In this document: positions 48,752 to 57,670 of the stretch, piece after piece
Layout of the letters: every line of letters starts with the position of its first letter
Position numbering within the stretch: the stretch's first letter is position 1
Source of the DNA: a virus
Length of the DNA: 64,000 bases
Virus record (IMG/VR): IMGVR_UViG_3300035670_010555
Location: 105,855 to 169,854 of that record
Direction: 5' to 3' (one strand)
Made by a program: the position numbers and the translations under genes
The notes under the pieces: generated by a model
The model's input: the letters and a program-made list of their open reading frames with translations, nothing else
What the model was told of the DNA's origin: nothing
Database searches by the model: none

Positions 48752-48982
48752 TTATTCAGACATAAGTTTTTTCCACGAATCAGTAGAACTAATTAGAGCT
48801 AGATTAACCCCATTTTCCCATTTAACACTAATTATCTTTTCCTCTCCACCAGGTTCAAAGGGGTCAGTGGTTACGTCGGTAACTTTACCAATCGTTCCAG
48901 GAGGCACACCAATTTCTCCATCCATGTGATAACACATGACTTTATCTCCAACTTTTAATTCCGCATTTAATGATCCTTTCAT
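48752..48982 (-). CDS. Small KOW/SH3-like protein
   Basis: The start is placed at 48982 (MKGSLNAELKVGDKV) since the 11 residues of the longer frame come from an AT-rich spacer. The 76 residues form a small barrel-type sequence (VGDKVMCYHM, GTIGKVTDV, SVKWENGV). It is divergent from the gene at 49016. Function unknown. Confidence 0.55.
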   Translation of the reverse strand: MKGSLNAELKVGDKVMCYHMDGEIGVPPGTIGKVTDVTTDPFEPGGEEKIISVKWENGVNLALISSTDSWKKLMSE

Positions 48983-49002
48983 AACAATAAATATATACAA
49001 TA

Positions 49003-49009
49003 TATTTAT
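49003..49009 (+). promoter_or_regulatory. TATTTAT box
   Basis: TATTTAT lies 6 nt before the ATG at 49016, in the divergent spacer. Confidence 0.4.
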
Positions 49010-49015
49010 ATTCAT

Positions 49016-49636
49016 ATGGAATTTTTAATTACAGAATCTCAACTAAGAGTTCTTCTTCAAGAAGAAGAAAAATCCCAACTTGGTTTATACGTGAAAAACA
49101 TGTATGCCTTTACAAAACAAATGTTAAATAAAGTTTTCAAATCTTATGGTATAAATCTAAGAATGTTGTTGACTTGGGGTACATCAGTTGGAGGTTTGGT
49201 TCTTCCTCTTGACCAATATTTGAGAACTCAGCATTTAGGTTTGGATGAAGACCAAAGAATGTTGGTATTAGTGGGAATTATTTTTGCGTTATTTTTCGAG
49301 ACCAAAAGACCATTCATGAAAATTATGTCCTTGATTAAGGAAAATGGTTTGGAAAATATTTTTCAAGATGGACTTCGAAAAGGAACACAATTAAGAGATG
49401 CGTTTACAAACTTTTTATCGTCGACAAACACAGGAGTTGGGACATTTTTGGAGGCTATCGCCTACAGTTTCCTAATTCCTATTATTACAGATTTTCAATC
49501 CGTATTAGGCCAAACGGAAGACATTGAAACCGCAGCAATATTAATTGCTGAAAGATTGTTGGCCGCAGGAGTTATCTTAGTCGGAAGGCAAGCCTTAATT
49601 GATGTAGTAAAAAATATTTTGAAAAGATTAGGATAA
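49016..49636 (+). CDS. Membrane protein with phage N-terminal motif
   Basis: A 206-residue protein that starts LITESQLRVLLQEE, a motif typical of proteins from this phage type. It has hydrophobic helices near residues 48-65, 80-93, 140-160 and 170-190. Likely membrane-inserted or a virion injection protein. No family recognised. Confidence 0.55.
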   Translation: MEFLITESQLRVLLQEEEKSQLGLYVKNMYAFTKQMLNKVFKSYGINLRMLLTWGTSVGGLVLPLDQYLRTQHLGLDEDQRMLVLVGIIFALFFETKRPFMKIMSLIKENGLENIFQDGLRKGTQLRDAFTNFLSSTNTGVGTFLEAIAYSFLIPIITDFQSVLGQTEDIETAAILIAERLLAAGVILVGRQALIDVVKNILKRLG

Positions 49637-49643
49637 CAATAAT

Positions 49644-50036
49644 TTAGTCTACAAGATTAACAACTTCGGTACAAACTAATGGATTTTCTATTCCGAAGTA
49701 AATTAAAACATCCGATAATAAATCATTGGTTTTACGAACTACCATATAATAAGACCCACTTTCGGCGGTTAAAGTTCTCTGTCCCGCTAAATCTTTAATT
49801 GCTGAAAAATATATATCTGACCCACCTCCTGATGGTAGAATATAAAGCGTGTATTCAATATATTCTTTGTCAATGACTTGTCTATAAATTTTTGTCCCTG
49901 ATAATTCCATCTTGAATTTTGTCTGAAATTTGAAAATGGGAGATTCATCGGCACCAGGAGGAGCCCATTCCAAATCGAATGTATGTGTTTCTAAAAATCT
50001 ATTGATTTTGTTCCATAACGGACTTGATGGTTCCAT
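49644..50036 (-). CDS. Hypothetical protein
   Basis: A 130-residue beta-rich protein (TFDLEWAPPGADESPIFKFQTKFKMEL). It is 3 nt downstream of the cupin-like gene. No family recognised. Confidence 0.5.
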   Translation of the reverse strand: MEPSSPLWNKINRFLETHTFDLEWAPPGADESPIFKFQTKFKMELSGTKIYRQVIDKEYIEYTLYILPSGGGSDIYFSAIKDLAGQRTLTAESGSYYMVVRKTNDLLSDVLIYFGIENPLVCTEVVNLVD

Positions 50037-50039
50037 ATC

Positions 50040-50306
50040 CTATAATTCTTCTATTTCGACAACCAATTGGTCCGGTCCTTTTATGACTCTGTGCCAAACA
50101 AATTTGGGAATGTGAATATGACTGGCCCGAGACAATTTGACTGGCAATTCATTTTCCATTTGAAATGACCATCCACCATCTTCGATAATGGTTACATTTC
50201 GGTCATTAAAGTCTTGGTGCCACTTTAATTCTTCTTCCTCCACATCAGGACTAAACGTCCTGATTTTTTTATTATCAACTTCTATTTGTTCAAAAGGAAA
50301 ATCCAT
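50040..50306 (-). CDS. Small cupin-like protein
   Basis: The start at 50306 forms a TAATG overlap with the upstream stop. The 88 residues include GGWSFQMENELP, SRASHIHIPKFVWHRVIKG and an acidic end, a pattern of a single cupin barrel with His ligands. The assignment is tentative. Confidence 0.45.
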   Translation of the reverse strand: MDFPFEQIEVDNKKIRTFSPDVEEEELKWHQDFNDRNVTIIEDGGWSFQMENELPVKLSRASHIHIPKFVWHRVIKGPDQLVVEIEEL

Positions 50307-50929
50307 TACCAAGAATTTGAAGATGATAATCCGAGTTGTTTTGCGTAACGACCTACATTACAGCTCCAGTATCCTGCAGTGGTTCTGTCTTTCTTTTGGT
50401 CACATTTATGTCGTGCTCTAAATGATTTCGCAGCTCCCTTATTTTTATTTCTAACTCTTAAGTTAGGGTCGCCAAAAGAAACTTTTTTAATACCACCACT
50501 TTTAGATTTCACATAAACCGCAAATTTCTTTGGCCCTCCGGAAGTTCTAAATGGTTTATTCAACTTAACATTTTTACCTCTATGTTTCGCTTCTTCCAAA
50601 ACGTCTTCCTCATCTTCATCTTCATTCACAAATGGGGCATCAAGATAAATTAATTGACCTTTAATCATTACTTTTTTACCTAAGTCTGATTCAACCATCA
50701 AAGTATCCTCTTCATTCAGTTCGATTTTACCTGCTTCCCACAATCTTCTTACTTCATTTACCAAATCGAAATAACTTTCAGAATAAGCTCTGAAAATGTT
50801 ATTTGTCAAAGTTAATTCATTATCAACATGGTATTTTAATGCCTCAGAAAGTTCAACAGATTCTTTAATAATTAAAGATTTGTTCAAATGGTCTTCTAAT
50901 GTTTCTTTGATAAGTTCCCTTAAATCCAT
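50306..50929 (-). CDS. Conserved phage protein with basic Cys-containing end
   Basis: A 207-residue protein. The N-terminal half is helical and acidic; the C-terminal half (KFAVYVKSKSGGIKKVSFGDPN, RARHKCDQKKDRTTAGYWSC) matches a segment common to several T4-like and cyanophage proteins of unknown function. Coupled by TAATG to the cupin-like gene. Confidence 0.6.
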   Translation of the reverse strand: MDLRELIKETLEDHLNKSLIIKESVELSEALKYHVDNELTLTNNIFRAYSESYFDLVNEVRRLWEAGKIELNEEDTLMVESDLGKKVMIKGQLIYLDAPFVNEDEDEEDVLEEAKHRGKNVKLNKPFRTSGGPKKFAVYVKSKSGGIKKVSFGDPNLRVRNKNKGAAKSFRARHKCDQKKDRTTAGYWSCNVGRYAKQLGLSSSNSW

Positions 50930-50945
50930 TGGTATGCTATTTCTT

Positions 50946-50952
50946 ATAAATA
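50946..50952 (-). promoter_or_regulatory. TATTTAT box
   Basis: The minus strand reads TATTTAT 16 nt before the start at 50929. Confidence 0.35.
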
Positions 50953-50955
50953 CTC

Positions 50956-51573
50956 TTATTCCTTATTAAATTTAATCTTCCAATATACCCCTCCCATTAT
51001 GTATGGAGTGAAACTACCTGTTACCCCATCAAAAGTTCTATTTGCAACACCTCCACCAATTTGAAATATTTTATCGTCTTTGGTTTTCAATAATACACTT
51101 GTACCTAGTGAATTAACCCAATCTTGGTGACTTAAAGCCCCATTCAATCCAATATAAACTTGGTTCCTAACTTTCGGTGGTTCAGGTACAGGTTCCCTAA
51201 CTATCTTGGGTTTGACATTTGCGGTAAACTTTCTTGAAACAACATTATTTTGTGAAATGGTGTCAAATAAATATATAAACCCCTGATTATTATTCAACGT
51301 TATTGTATCCTGTACGAAATTTTTCAAGTAAAAATTTTTGAGAATGAATGCGGTGTCAACTATTGGAGTCGGTGCGGGTACTTCAACAATTTTCTCCACT
51401 TCAACCTCGTATGGTACTTCGACCTCCACTTCATAAATAACTTCTTGAGGTATTGTATCATAAATTAATTTTTCTTCTATTTCAATTTGTGGAGGGACGA
51501 AAAATTGTAAGAATATTATTATGCCCACCATTATGAGTATTATTATGTGTCTAATATCAAATATCTTTTTCAT
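50956..51573 (-). CDS. Membrane-anchored protein of the exported-protein cluster
   Basis: A 205-residue protein with an N-terminal membrane helix (10-27), a Val/Glu-rich stalk of VEVEVPYEVEVEKIVEVP repeats, a Pro-rich segment and a C-terminal beta-hairpin region (GLNGAL..., YIMGGVYWKIKF) like a short outer-membrane strand set. It follows the beta-barrel gene by 4 nt and probably spans the periplasm. Function unknown. Confidence 0.55.
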   Translation of the reverse strand: MKKIFDIRHIIILIMVGIIIFLQFFVPPQIEIEEKLIYDTIPQEVIYEVEVEVPYEVEVEKIVEVPAPTPIVDTAFILKNFYLKNFVQDTITLNNNQGFIYLFDTISQNNVVSRKFTANVKPKIVREPVPEPPKVRNQVYIGLNGALSHQDWVNSLGTSVLLKTKDDKIFQIGGGVANRTFDGVTGSFTPYIMGGVYWKIKFNKE

Positions 51574-51577
51574 ATCG

Positions 51578-52897
51578 TTATAGGATTAATCTTGATCCAA
51601 TCAAGAAGTTACTTAAGATTGGGGAACCTGATGCTCCCAATGCTCTGTAGTTTAGGCTCAGACCGAATCTTTTACTAATTCGGTAATCAAATGAGGAACC
51701 AACCAAAAATGAAAATTGTCTATTAACCGTCGTTTCTCTTATTTTGGGGTTATATGATATTGGTGAATTCATAAGAAAAACCTGTGGTGACAATGTAATT
51801 TTTGAATTTACGGTATATGGTTTTGTCCAAAACACAACTGCGGAAGTTGAGAGAGATAAGTTAAATACCGATTTCTTTTCAGAATCTTTTAACAATAAAG
51901 TAATTACACCAACGTTATATCCATAGGTACCGTATTTTTCACTTGGTTTAATATTCGTATATCCAACTAACCCCATATAATTTCCTTCCAAGTAGGCGCC
52001 TGTAACTGAATACGAATGAATCCGATTCAACTTACCATCTTGAAAGTCCATCTTGGTATATCCTCCACCTACTGCAAATTGATTTAATGTACTCCAAATC
52101 ATTGCATTTGCACTCCAAGATTCGTTTCCTGCCAACGATGATTGGCTCACTCCGAATGATGCGATTACACTATATTTCAAATCAGGTCCTTGTGCGGTTG
52201 TCAAATCAGACGCAACCAACATTGGATTTACGGGGGCTGCTTTCTTTTTTTCACCTTTACCTTTTTCATCTGAACTTTCATCCCCACTTTCACTTGAATC
52301 TCCTCCTTCGGATCCACCTTCTTCTGAACTACCTTCACTGGAATTCGATTCACTTGAACTTGATTCACTTGAACTTGATTCTCCCGTACTATTTCCCGAA
52401 CTTGTTTCACTCGATGAGGACTGTGATGATGAACTCGAACTTGTTGAGGAAGAAGAGGATGATGTTGTGGAAGAAGCTGCAGAGGACGCAGAAGAAGAAG
52501 CCGCTGATGATGCTGAAGATGATGCCGCTGAGGAAGCTGCTGATGACGCAGCGGAGGATGCTGCTGAAGAGGCGGCGGCTGATGCGGCATTTGCTGCGGC
52601 TTGTGATACTGCTTGTGTGACAGTTTGGGTTACTACCTCATTTGCCGGACATGGAGTGGAAAAAATTCCATTAACCCACATTGTGACTTCTCCTGAAATA
52701 AATTGTTGGTATGTAAATGTTTTGGATTTGTTTCTGACGATGACTAATATACCACTGTTTGATTGTATCGGTATAGAAACAACATATGTTTTTGAATCAC
52801 AGGGGTCAATGTAAGTTTGAGTTACTACTTGCCCCTGTGATTCGTGGTAAAATAATACCACAAAAAATAACATTAAAAATATTTTTAGACTTTTCAA
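51578..52897 (-). CDS. Outer-membrane beta-barrel protein with Ser/Ala-rich linker
   Basis: A 439-residue protein: signal peptide (to about 22), a small domain with two Cys (to about 85), an Ala/Ser repeat region (about 95-165), an acidic Ser/Glu/Gly stretch (about 165-215) and a C-terminal beta-barrel (about 230-439) ending in an alternating hydrophobic strand, SRLIL. The low-complexity part uses a varied codon mix, so it is kept for its protein sequence. Likely a surface protein on the infected cell; a virion role is less likely because of the signal peptide. Confidence 0.65.
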   Translation of the reverse strand: MKSLKIFLMLFFVVLFYHESQGQVVTQTYIDPCDSKTYVVSIPIQSNSGILVIVRNKSKTFTYQQFISGEVTMWVNGIFSTPCPANEVVTQTVTQAVSQAAANAASAAASSAASSAASSAASSAASSSASSAASSSASSAASSTTSSSSSSTSSSSSSQSSSSETSSGNSTGESSSSESSSSESNSSEGSSEEGGSEGGDSSESGDESSDEKGKGEKKKAAPVNPMLVASDLTTAQGPDLKYSVIASFGVSQSSLAGNESWSANAMIWSTLNQFAVGGGYTKMDFQDGKLNRIHSYSVTGAYLEGNYMGLVGYTNIKPSEKYGTYGYNVGVITLLLKDSEKKSVFNLSLSTSAVVFWTKPYTVNSKITLSPQVFLMNSPISYNPKIRETTVNRQFSFLVGSSFDYRISKRFGLSLNYRALGASGSPILSNFLIGSRLIL

Positions 52898-52919
52898 TTA
52901 TCATCGGTTTCAAAATATT

Positions 52920-53639
52920 TTATTCTGTGAATATTCCTTTTTTAATCATTCTATCCAAAATTCTGGCACAAGCAATGTCGAGCGCTTTTTTGGTCGCAAT
53001 AGATATTGTAGATTGATTGAATTTGACTGGGTCAACTGTAGCATCTGATAAAAGTGTTAGTTCTCTTGTCGTTACTGCTTCACCCAAACCTGATGCTCCA
53101 AAAACAACACCTGTTTCCGCATTTGTGAATCTAACTTGAAGGCCAATACGTGTCACCATCATATTTTTAACTCCGTCTTTTAGATTCACAGTTTCGTCCT
53201 CAGATACAGAATAATCATAACATTCTATTGTTACAAAATATTCCGCCAAGTTAATTTTACCAAAGCCATCTAATTGATTTTCAGAAATACCCGCTTGTGA
53301 TGCTTGGAATTGTTTGACCATTCGGTTTTTGATTTCTGTCTTGTCTTCAGTGAATTTGAATCTGTTAAGATTCTCAAGATATTCCATCGAGATGTTTGCA
53401 ACCCCCAAACCAACTCTTTTTTCTTTTAACTCAGGATACATCTCATACATTTCATCAGATATACCAGCCTTTAATATTTGAATTGGTATTTGTTTTCCTT
53501 CATAATCCATAAATTGACTAATATCAATTGCAGTTTCGAATGATGCCTTGTATTGTTCTGTTTTTGTGGAACCAACTGTTTGAGCAAACAAACCGTTACT
53601 CATAATCAATGCCGATGATAATATCAATAAATTTTTCAT
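52920..53639 (-). CDS. CsgG-like exported protein
   Basis: The start is placed at 53639 (MKNLLIL). The 239 residues begin with a signal peptide ending FAQ. The mature part resembles the CsgG/LptE-like periplasmic fold: GVANISMEYL, EYFVTIECYDYSV, MVTRIGLQVRFTNAETGVVFGAS, and a C-terminal helix IATKKALDIACARILDRM. CsgG forms the curli secretion pore. The lipobox Cys of E. coli CsgG is absent, so pore formation is doubtful. It belongs with the exported proteins around it. Confidence 0.5.
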   Translation of the reverse strand: MKNLLILSSALIMSNGLFAQTVGSTKTEQYKASFETAIDISQFMDYEGKQIPIQILKAGISDEMYEMYPELKEKRVGLGVANISMEYLENLNRFKFTEDKTEIKNRMVKQFQASQAGISENQLDGFGKINLAEYFVTIECYDYSVSEDETVNLKDGVKNMMVTRIGLQVRFTNAETGVVFGASGLGEAVTTRELTLLSDATVDPVKFNQSTISIATKKALDIACARILDRMIKKGIFTE

Positions 53640-53706
53640 ATTTACCATTGTTTTATTGTTTCAAAAAACGTACTCATTATTTTGTTCCAAATCTTTTTCC
53701 ACTTCA

Positions 53707-54045
53707 TTATTCTTCTATTGATTCACTGTTAGACCCCAAAGTGTTGCTCAAAGATACACCATCCTCTTCATCCATTTTTTGAACCAACATTTTATCTTTA
53801 TCAGTATCAGAGAACCAATAATCAATAATTTTACCATAAGAACCAATAAAGGCTCCCAACATAAGAAGTAGTAATTCTTTCCATTCTTGTCCTACCGTAG
53901 TATTCATATGTATCGATATTACAATACCCACCGTAAGTAATAAGAATGTTAATAACACAATTGCAGTTATTAACCATCTTCGTTTCATCATAGAATTCAG
54001 TAGTTCCCTGAATCCCGTGTTCATTGATTGATTAATTTGTGACAT
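53707..54045 (-). CDS. Small membrane protein
   Basis: A 112-residue protein with two adjacent membrane helices (about 24-46 and 55-68) and an acidic, Ser-rich tail. The layout suits a holin-like or accessory membrane protein. No family recognised. Confidence 0.5.
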   Translation of the reverse strand: MSQINQSMNTGFRELLNSMMKRRWLITAIVLLTFLLLTVGIVISIHMNTTVGQEWKELLLLMLGAFIGSYGKIIDYWFSDTDKDKMLVQKMDEEDGVSLSNTLGSNSESIEE

Positions 54046-54069
54046 ACTTTTTATTTTAATACGTGTCTT

Positions 54070-54231
54070 TTATGGTCTATGTGGCCAAGCCCATCCTTTA
54101 TTCTTACCTCTTAAAAGTAGATAAGTCGCTCCTCCGAAGAATATTGTTAAAAACAAAATTGGAGATTTAATTACAAATAAAGTTACCATCAACAACGTGA
54201 TGAGAACTAAAAAACTTAAAAATTGTTCCAT
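54070..54231 (-). CDS. Small two-helix membrane protein (53 residues)
   Basis: The frame from ATG 54231 encodes 53 residues: two hydrophobic helices (3-20 and 23-40) and a basic tail RGKNKGWAWPHRP. It lies between two similar small membrane genes in the same direction. Confidence 0.45.
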   Translation of the reverse strand: MEQFLSFLVLITLLMVTLFVIKSPILFLTIFFGGATYLLLRGKNKGWAWPHRP

Positions 54232-54236
54232 AATTT

Positions 54237-54557
54237 TTACCATTTTGGAGCGGTTTCTTTGAACTCATCTCCTTCTTTTTTCTTAGGTTTATCTGTCGCC
54301 GCAGGTTTTGCTGATTCACTTGATTTTTCTCTAATAATTACAGTCTCTTTACCACCAGACTGTTGTTGATTGTTATTATTGATAATAATCGGAGTTTGTT
54401 GTTGTACAGGTGCGGCAACTTCTTCGTCTCCGCCATTTATTAATTTATTTGTAACAACTCCGCCAGCTCCCAACACAGCAGTAGTTAACAATCCGATGAT
54501 TGTTTTCTTTAATCCTGACCAAGTTCCGTCATTATGGTCTTCTGTTTCTTCACTCAT
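54237..54557 (-). CDS. Membrane-anchored Gln/Asn-rich protein
   Basis: A 106-residue protein with an acidic start, one membrane helix (about 18-38) and a hydrophilic tail with an Asn/Gln-rich patch and a Lys-rich end. No family recognised. Confidence 0.5.
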   Translation of the reverse strand: MSEETEDHNDGTWSGLKKTIIGLLTTAVLGAGGVVTNKLINGGDEEVAAPVQQQTPIIINNNNQQQSGGKETVIIREKSSESAKPAATDKPKKKEGDEFKETAPKW

Positions 54558-54572
54558 ATTATTTTAATTTAT

Positions 54573-54935
54573 TTAGTTTATTATTATTGGGTATTTAACT
54601 TCTTTGCCCGAGATATCTATGAAAACCATATCATAATATCCTTGTTGTATCTTATTCAAATCATACACCTTATGTGTAATTGTTTCTGTTGCAGTAAATC
54701 CTTCTTTTGTTATTGGAGTCATCGATCCGAATGGAATAAATTGAATCGAATATTTTGCACCGATTGTTGTATTGAATTCTACAATAACTACATTTTCGCT
54801 TTGGAAAACTGATTTAATAGACGTGGATGATGATTCTTTACCCAATTCGATAATTGGCATCTCATCATAATATGGGTTATTACACCCTTGTAATAAAACT
54901 CCTATAACTCCTAATACAATTATTATTTTTTTCAT
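54573..54935 (-). CDS. Lipoprotein of the exported-protein cluster
   Basis: A 120-residue protein with a lipobox LLQGC (Cys18) and a beta-sandwich-like mature part (VVIVEFNTTIGAKYSIQFIPFG, Fn3-like). It is 1 nt downstream of the cohesin-like gene, so the two are likely co-produced. Confidence 0.6.
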   Translation of the reverse strand: MKKIIIVLGVIGVLLQGCNNPYYDEMPIIELGKESSSTSIKSVFQSENVVIVEFNTTIGAKYSIQFIPFGSMTPITKEGFTATETITHKVYDLNKIQQGYYDMVFIDISGKEVKYPIIIN

Positions 54936-54936
54936 T

Positions 54937-57051
54937 TTAGAAATTGTTATATCCTGTTAATTTTATTTGATTAGTATTCAAATTAATACCTAATTGATTT
55001 CCCTTCACCGCACTTGCGTCCATAGTTGAAGAAACTTTAATTGAGGTCAAGATGTCAACACCATTACCAATGGTTGAGAACTTTAATTTGAAAGGAGTTA
55101 AGTTTCCATTCAGAGGAGTTTTTTCACCTTGGTCTATGGCACCAAATTTAATTTTACCATTAACGGGATTTACAAATAAGTACCATGTATTTGGTAAATT
55201 TGGAGACAACTCTTCGAATTTTATCTTTGTTGGGTCATATTCAAACTCAAATTGTAGTCCTGTGACCAAATTTCCTTTTGTATTTATGTTAACGGGAATT
55301 TCGATACTATTTGAGGTTACAGTAACATTTGATAGATTAACATCTATGGATGGTACTGTATTAGGAGTGTTTATAAATGACTCCGTAGACATATATCTAA
55401 ATGCCGTGTTTGTTTTCAAACTATTTGATGCTCTACTCACTACGGATGCAACCCCATTGTTACTTACAACCACCTGAGATGAATGAGATCTATTGACGTC
55501 TCCCCACAAAAGATATTTCAAGTCCAATGTTGTGTTTGTTCCAATAGTCCCTGTTTTAATATAAGTTTTAGGGTAATCAAAAGAATTCCAATTGGAAGTT
55601 GTAATTGCTCCCCACGAATGAGATGGTGAGTTATTGAATATAAATTCTGATCTTATGCCGAAGTCAGGACCTCCATTAATATTTCTTATATATGGAGTAT
55701 AAGTTGATGTACCTATCGAAGGTATGCTAGATGGTATTCTAAAAGTTGCCCAAGTTGCATCTTTAGAAACAAATTCTACAGGTCCGACATACAAATCAAA
55801 TAACTGAAGGGACTTTATATTATCAGGTAAAATGTTTGTATTATCGAATTCTCTCAAGTCTATTAATATTCTTGACACATTTTGAGAATAATGGTTTGGT
55901 GTTAATACCGCCCATTCAACTTGTCCCGCGATAGTAGTTGCGTCAGTTGACATCCAAGTAGGGACACTGATATATCCACCACTACCTTGTGTATATCCAT
56001 CTGGAACTGTAACTAAAGCATCAATTCCGACAACTTGTGCTAATAATTTTGGTAAATCACCAGCATCGATTGTTTTATTTCTATTGATGTCTACGGCATA
56101 TAATGATTGTCCTGAATTTATTGTTTGTCCTTTACTACCATCCAATCCCATAGTTAAAAATTCACCCTGTGCTGAAGTGAAGTCGGAGATTGTAATGGAA
56201 CCATTATAAATCGTATTTAATTTATCTAATTCGTGCATTACCGAAACTTCATAAACTTTATTTTCTAATAATGATGCTTGGTTAATGTCAACGTTTCCGT
56301 TTGACAACACATTAAATTGTTGACCCACGTTTGTTAATGTATCTCTAAAAGATACTCTTAGGTTTGTTAAATTTAGTAAATTAGAATTTACATCAACTTT
56401 TGCAGTAACTAATTTTCCCGTATTTTGATTTAGTATTACATCGGTTGAAAGGGGTGAATCCATAATTGTTGGGATTATTGACCCTGAGCCATTCCAAGCC
56501 GCAACAAAATTCAATTTGACTGGATTAAATGAATTCGAGGTTGATGATTGTTTGACCCTAAATCTCATAATCAAAAATTGCGATGGAGATGTACCGTTTA
56601 CTCCGGTCGAGCTGGCCCATGTTAATATAATTCTCAAAATAGAATTTCCTCCATTTGGATTGAAGGAATAATTCAGTCCACTGGTAAATCTTGTACTACC
56701 ATTTGTGTTTGTTGTATTTCCAGCATAGGTATATCCGGGATAATTTTGCCAAGATAATTGCGGGTTAGAATTTTGTGGGAGAATACCTCCACTATCAACG
56801 GTTCCAGTATGATTTATGGAAACTAAGTCAAAATTGGCAATATCAAACTGTACATCAAATAATAATTGTCTTGTTTGTGTATCATTATTACCGTTTGCCA
56901 ATACAATAACATCAAACTCGTCGCCTCTATCAATTACTTCACCATTCAAATCTGTGATTGTCCTTTCATCGGATAGATTAAATCTCATATTCGATTGTCC
57001 AAAAGAAGCGAATGACATTAATAAAAGTGATACTAATAATATTTTTTTCAT
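54937..57051 (-). CDS. Secreted cohesin/dockerin-like protein
   Basis: The start at 57051 follows the upstream stop by 1 nt. The 704-residue protein has a signal peptide (to about 19, SFGQ), an N-terminal cohesin-like beta sandwich, a dockerin-like calcium motif VDINRNKTIDAGDLPKLL (about 325-342), a middle beta domain, and a C-terminal cohesin-like domain (about 575-690: LQFEFEYDPTKIKFEEL, IKFGAIDQG, LTPFKLKF). Cohesin and dockerin pairs assemble extracellular complexes. Both kinds in one polypeptide could self-assemble. Such a protein is unexpected in a phage. Confidence 0.65.
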   Translation of the reverse strand: MKKILLVSLLLMSFASFGQSNMRFNLSDERTITDLNGEVIDRGDEFDVIVLANGNNDTQTRQLLFDVQFDIANFDLVSINHTGTVDSGGILPQNSNPQLSWQNYPGYTYAGNTTNTNGSTRFTSGLNYSFNPNGGNSILRIILTWASSTGVNGTSPSQFLIMRFRVKQSSTSNSFNPVKLNFVAAWNGSGSIIPTIMDSPLSTDVILNQNTGKLVTAKVDVNSNLLNLTNLRVSFRDTLTNVGQQFNVLSNGNVDINQASLLENKVYEVSVMHELDKLNTIYNGSITISDFTSAQGEFLTMGLDGSKGQTINSGQSLYAVDINRNKTIDAGDLPKLLAQVVGIDALVTVPDGYTQGSGGYISVPTWMSTDATTIAGQVEWAVLTPNHYSQNVSRILIDLREFDNTNILPDNIKSLQLFDLYVGPVEFVSKDATWATFRIPSSIPSIGTSTYTPYIRNINGGPDFGIRSEFIFNNSPSHSWGAITTSNWNSFDYPKTYIKTGTIGTNTTLDLKYLLWGDVNRSHSSQVVVSNNGVASVVSRASNSLKTNTAFRYMSTESFINTPNTVPSIDVNLSNVTVTSNSIEIPVNINTKGNLVTGLQFEFEYDPTKIKFEELSPNLPNTWYLFVNPVNGKIKFGAIDQGEKTPLNGNLTPFKLKFSTIGNGVDILTSIKVSSTMDASAVKGNQLGINLNTNQIKLTGYNNF

Positions 57052-57052
57052 T

Positions 57053-57547
57053 TTAGTTTGTTTCAAATAATTTAGTTACCAAGTTATCGCTCGCTTTCTT
57101 TAGAGCGTTACTTAATGATTGTTGATTGAAGTTTCCTCCACCGTCGACAATAAGAGTTGACATGGATATTTCGGAAGATTCTTCCTCCGCAATAACTTCC
57201 TTGACTTTTTTTCCATCGATTTTTAGAACTCCTTTCAATCTGATTACAACAGATTCTTTGTCTTTGTGAAATACAGAGACATTCGACTTGGTTTTTAATA
57301 CATCCAAGTAGATAATTTCAATAGATAATTTTTGATTGGAGTCGGGGTTTAGGTCGAAATTTTTTTCTTGTAAAAATTCCTCTGTGATGTTTCTCACACC
57401 GAATTCTAAATTTCGGTTTCCTGCGAGATTTCCTATTTGAATCTTGTTTACAACAGATTCAACCCATATTTCATTGGTAGTTTTTGTATTGTCGTGAGGC
57501 ATTATGGATAACATAATACTAGCCACGTATAGTAACAGTATTTTCAT
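57053..57547 (-). CDS. Exported protein, possible CsgG-cluster partner
   Basis: A 164-residue protein with an N-terminal signal-like hydrophobic segment (to about 17). The mature part alternates strands and helices (KLSIEIIYLDVLKTKSNVSVFH, ALKKASDNLVTKLFE) in the style of periplasmic proteins that work with CsgG-like exporters. It starts the exported-protein operon. Its start region is duplicated near 42.9 kb. Confidence 0.5.
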   Translation of the reverse strand: MKILLLYVASIMLSIMPHDNTKTTNEIWVESVVNKIQIGNLAGNRNLEFGVRNITEEFLQEKNFDLNPDSNQKLSIEIIYLDVLKTKSNVSVFHKDKESVVIRLKGVLKIDGKKVKEVIAEEESSEISMSTLIVDGGGNFNQQSLSNALKKASDNLVTKLFETN

Positions 57548-57670
57548 TCGATAGTATCTTGGTACTCATAAATATCACAAAATTTAATTTTGTCCTAAAT
57601 TTTTAGTTTGTGTCAAAGTGAATATCTTACTGTACTAAGACAATATTTATCAATATAAAAATAAATTACT

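Noticed and set aside
52087-52620. Long plus-strand frame opposite the Ser/Ala-rich protein
   Set aside because: A low-complexity shadow of the repeat codons; the minus-strand protein has a signal peptide and barrel.
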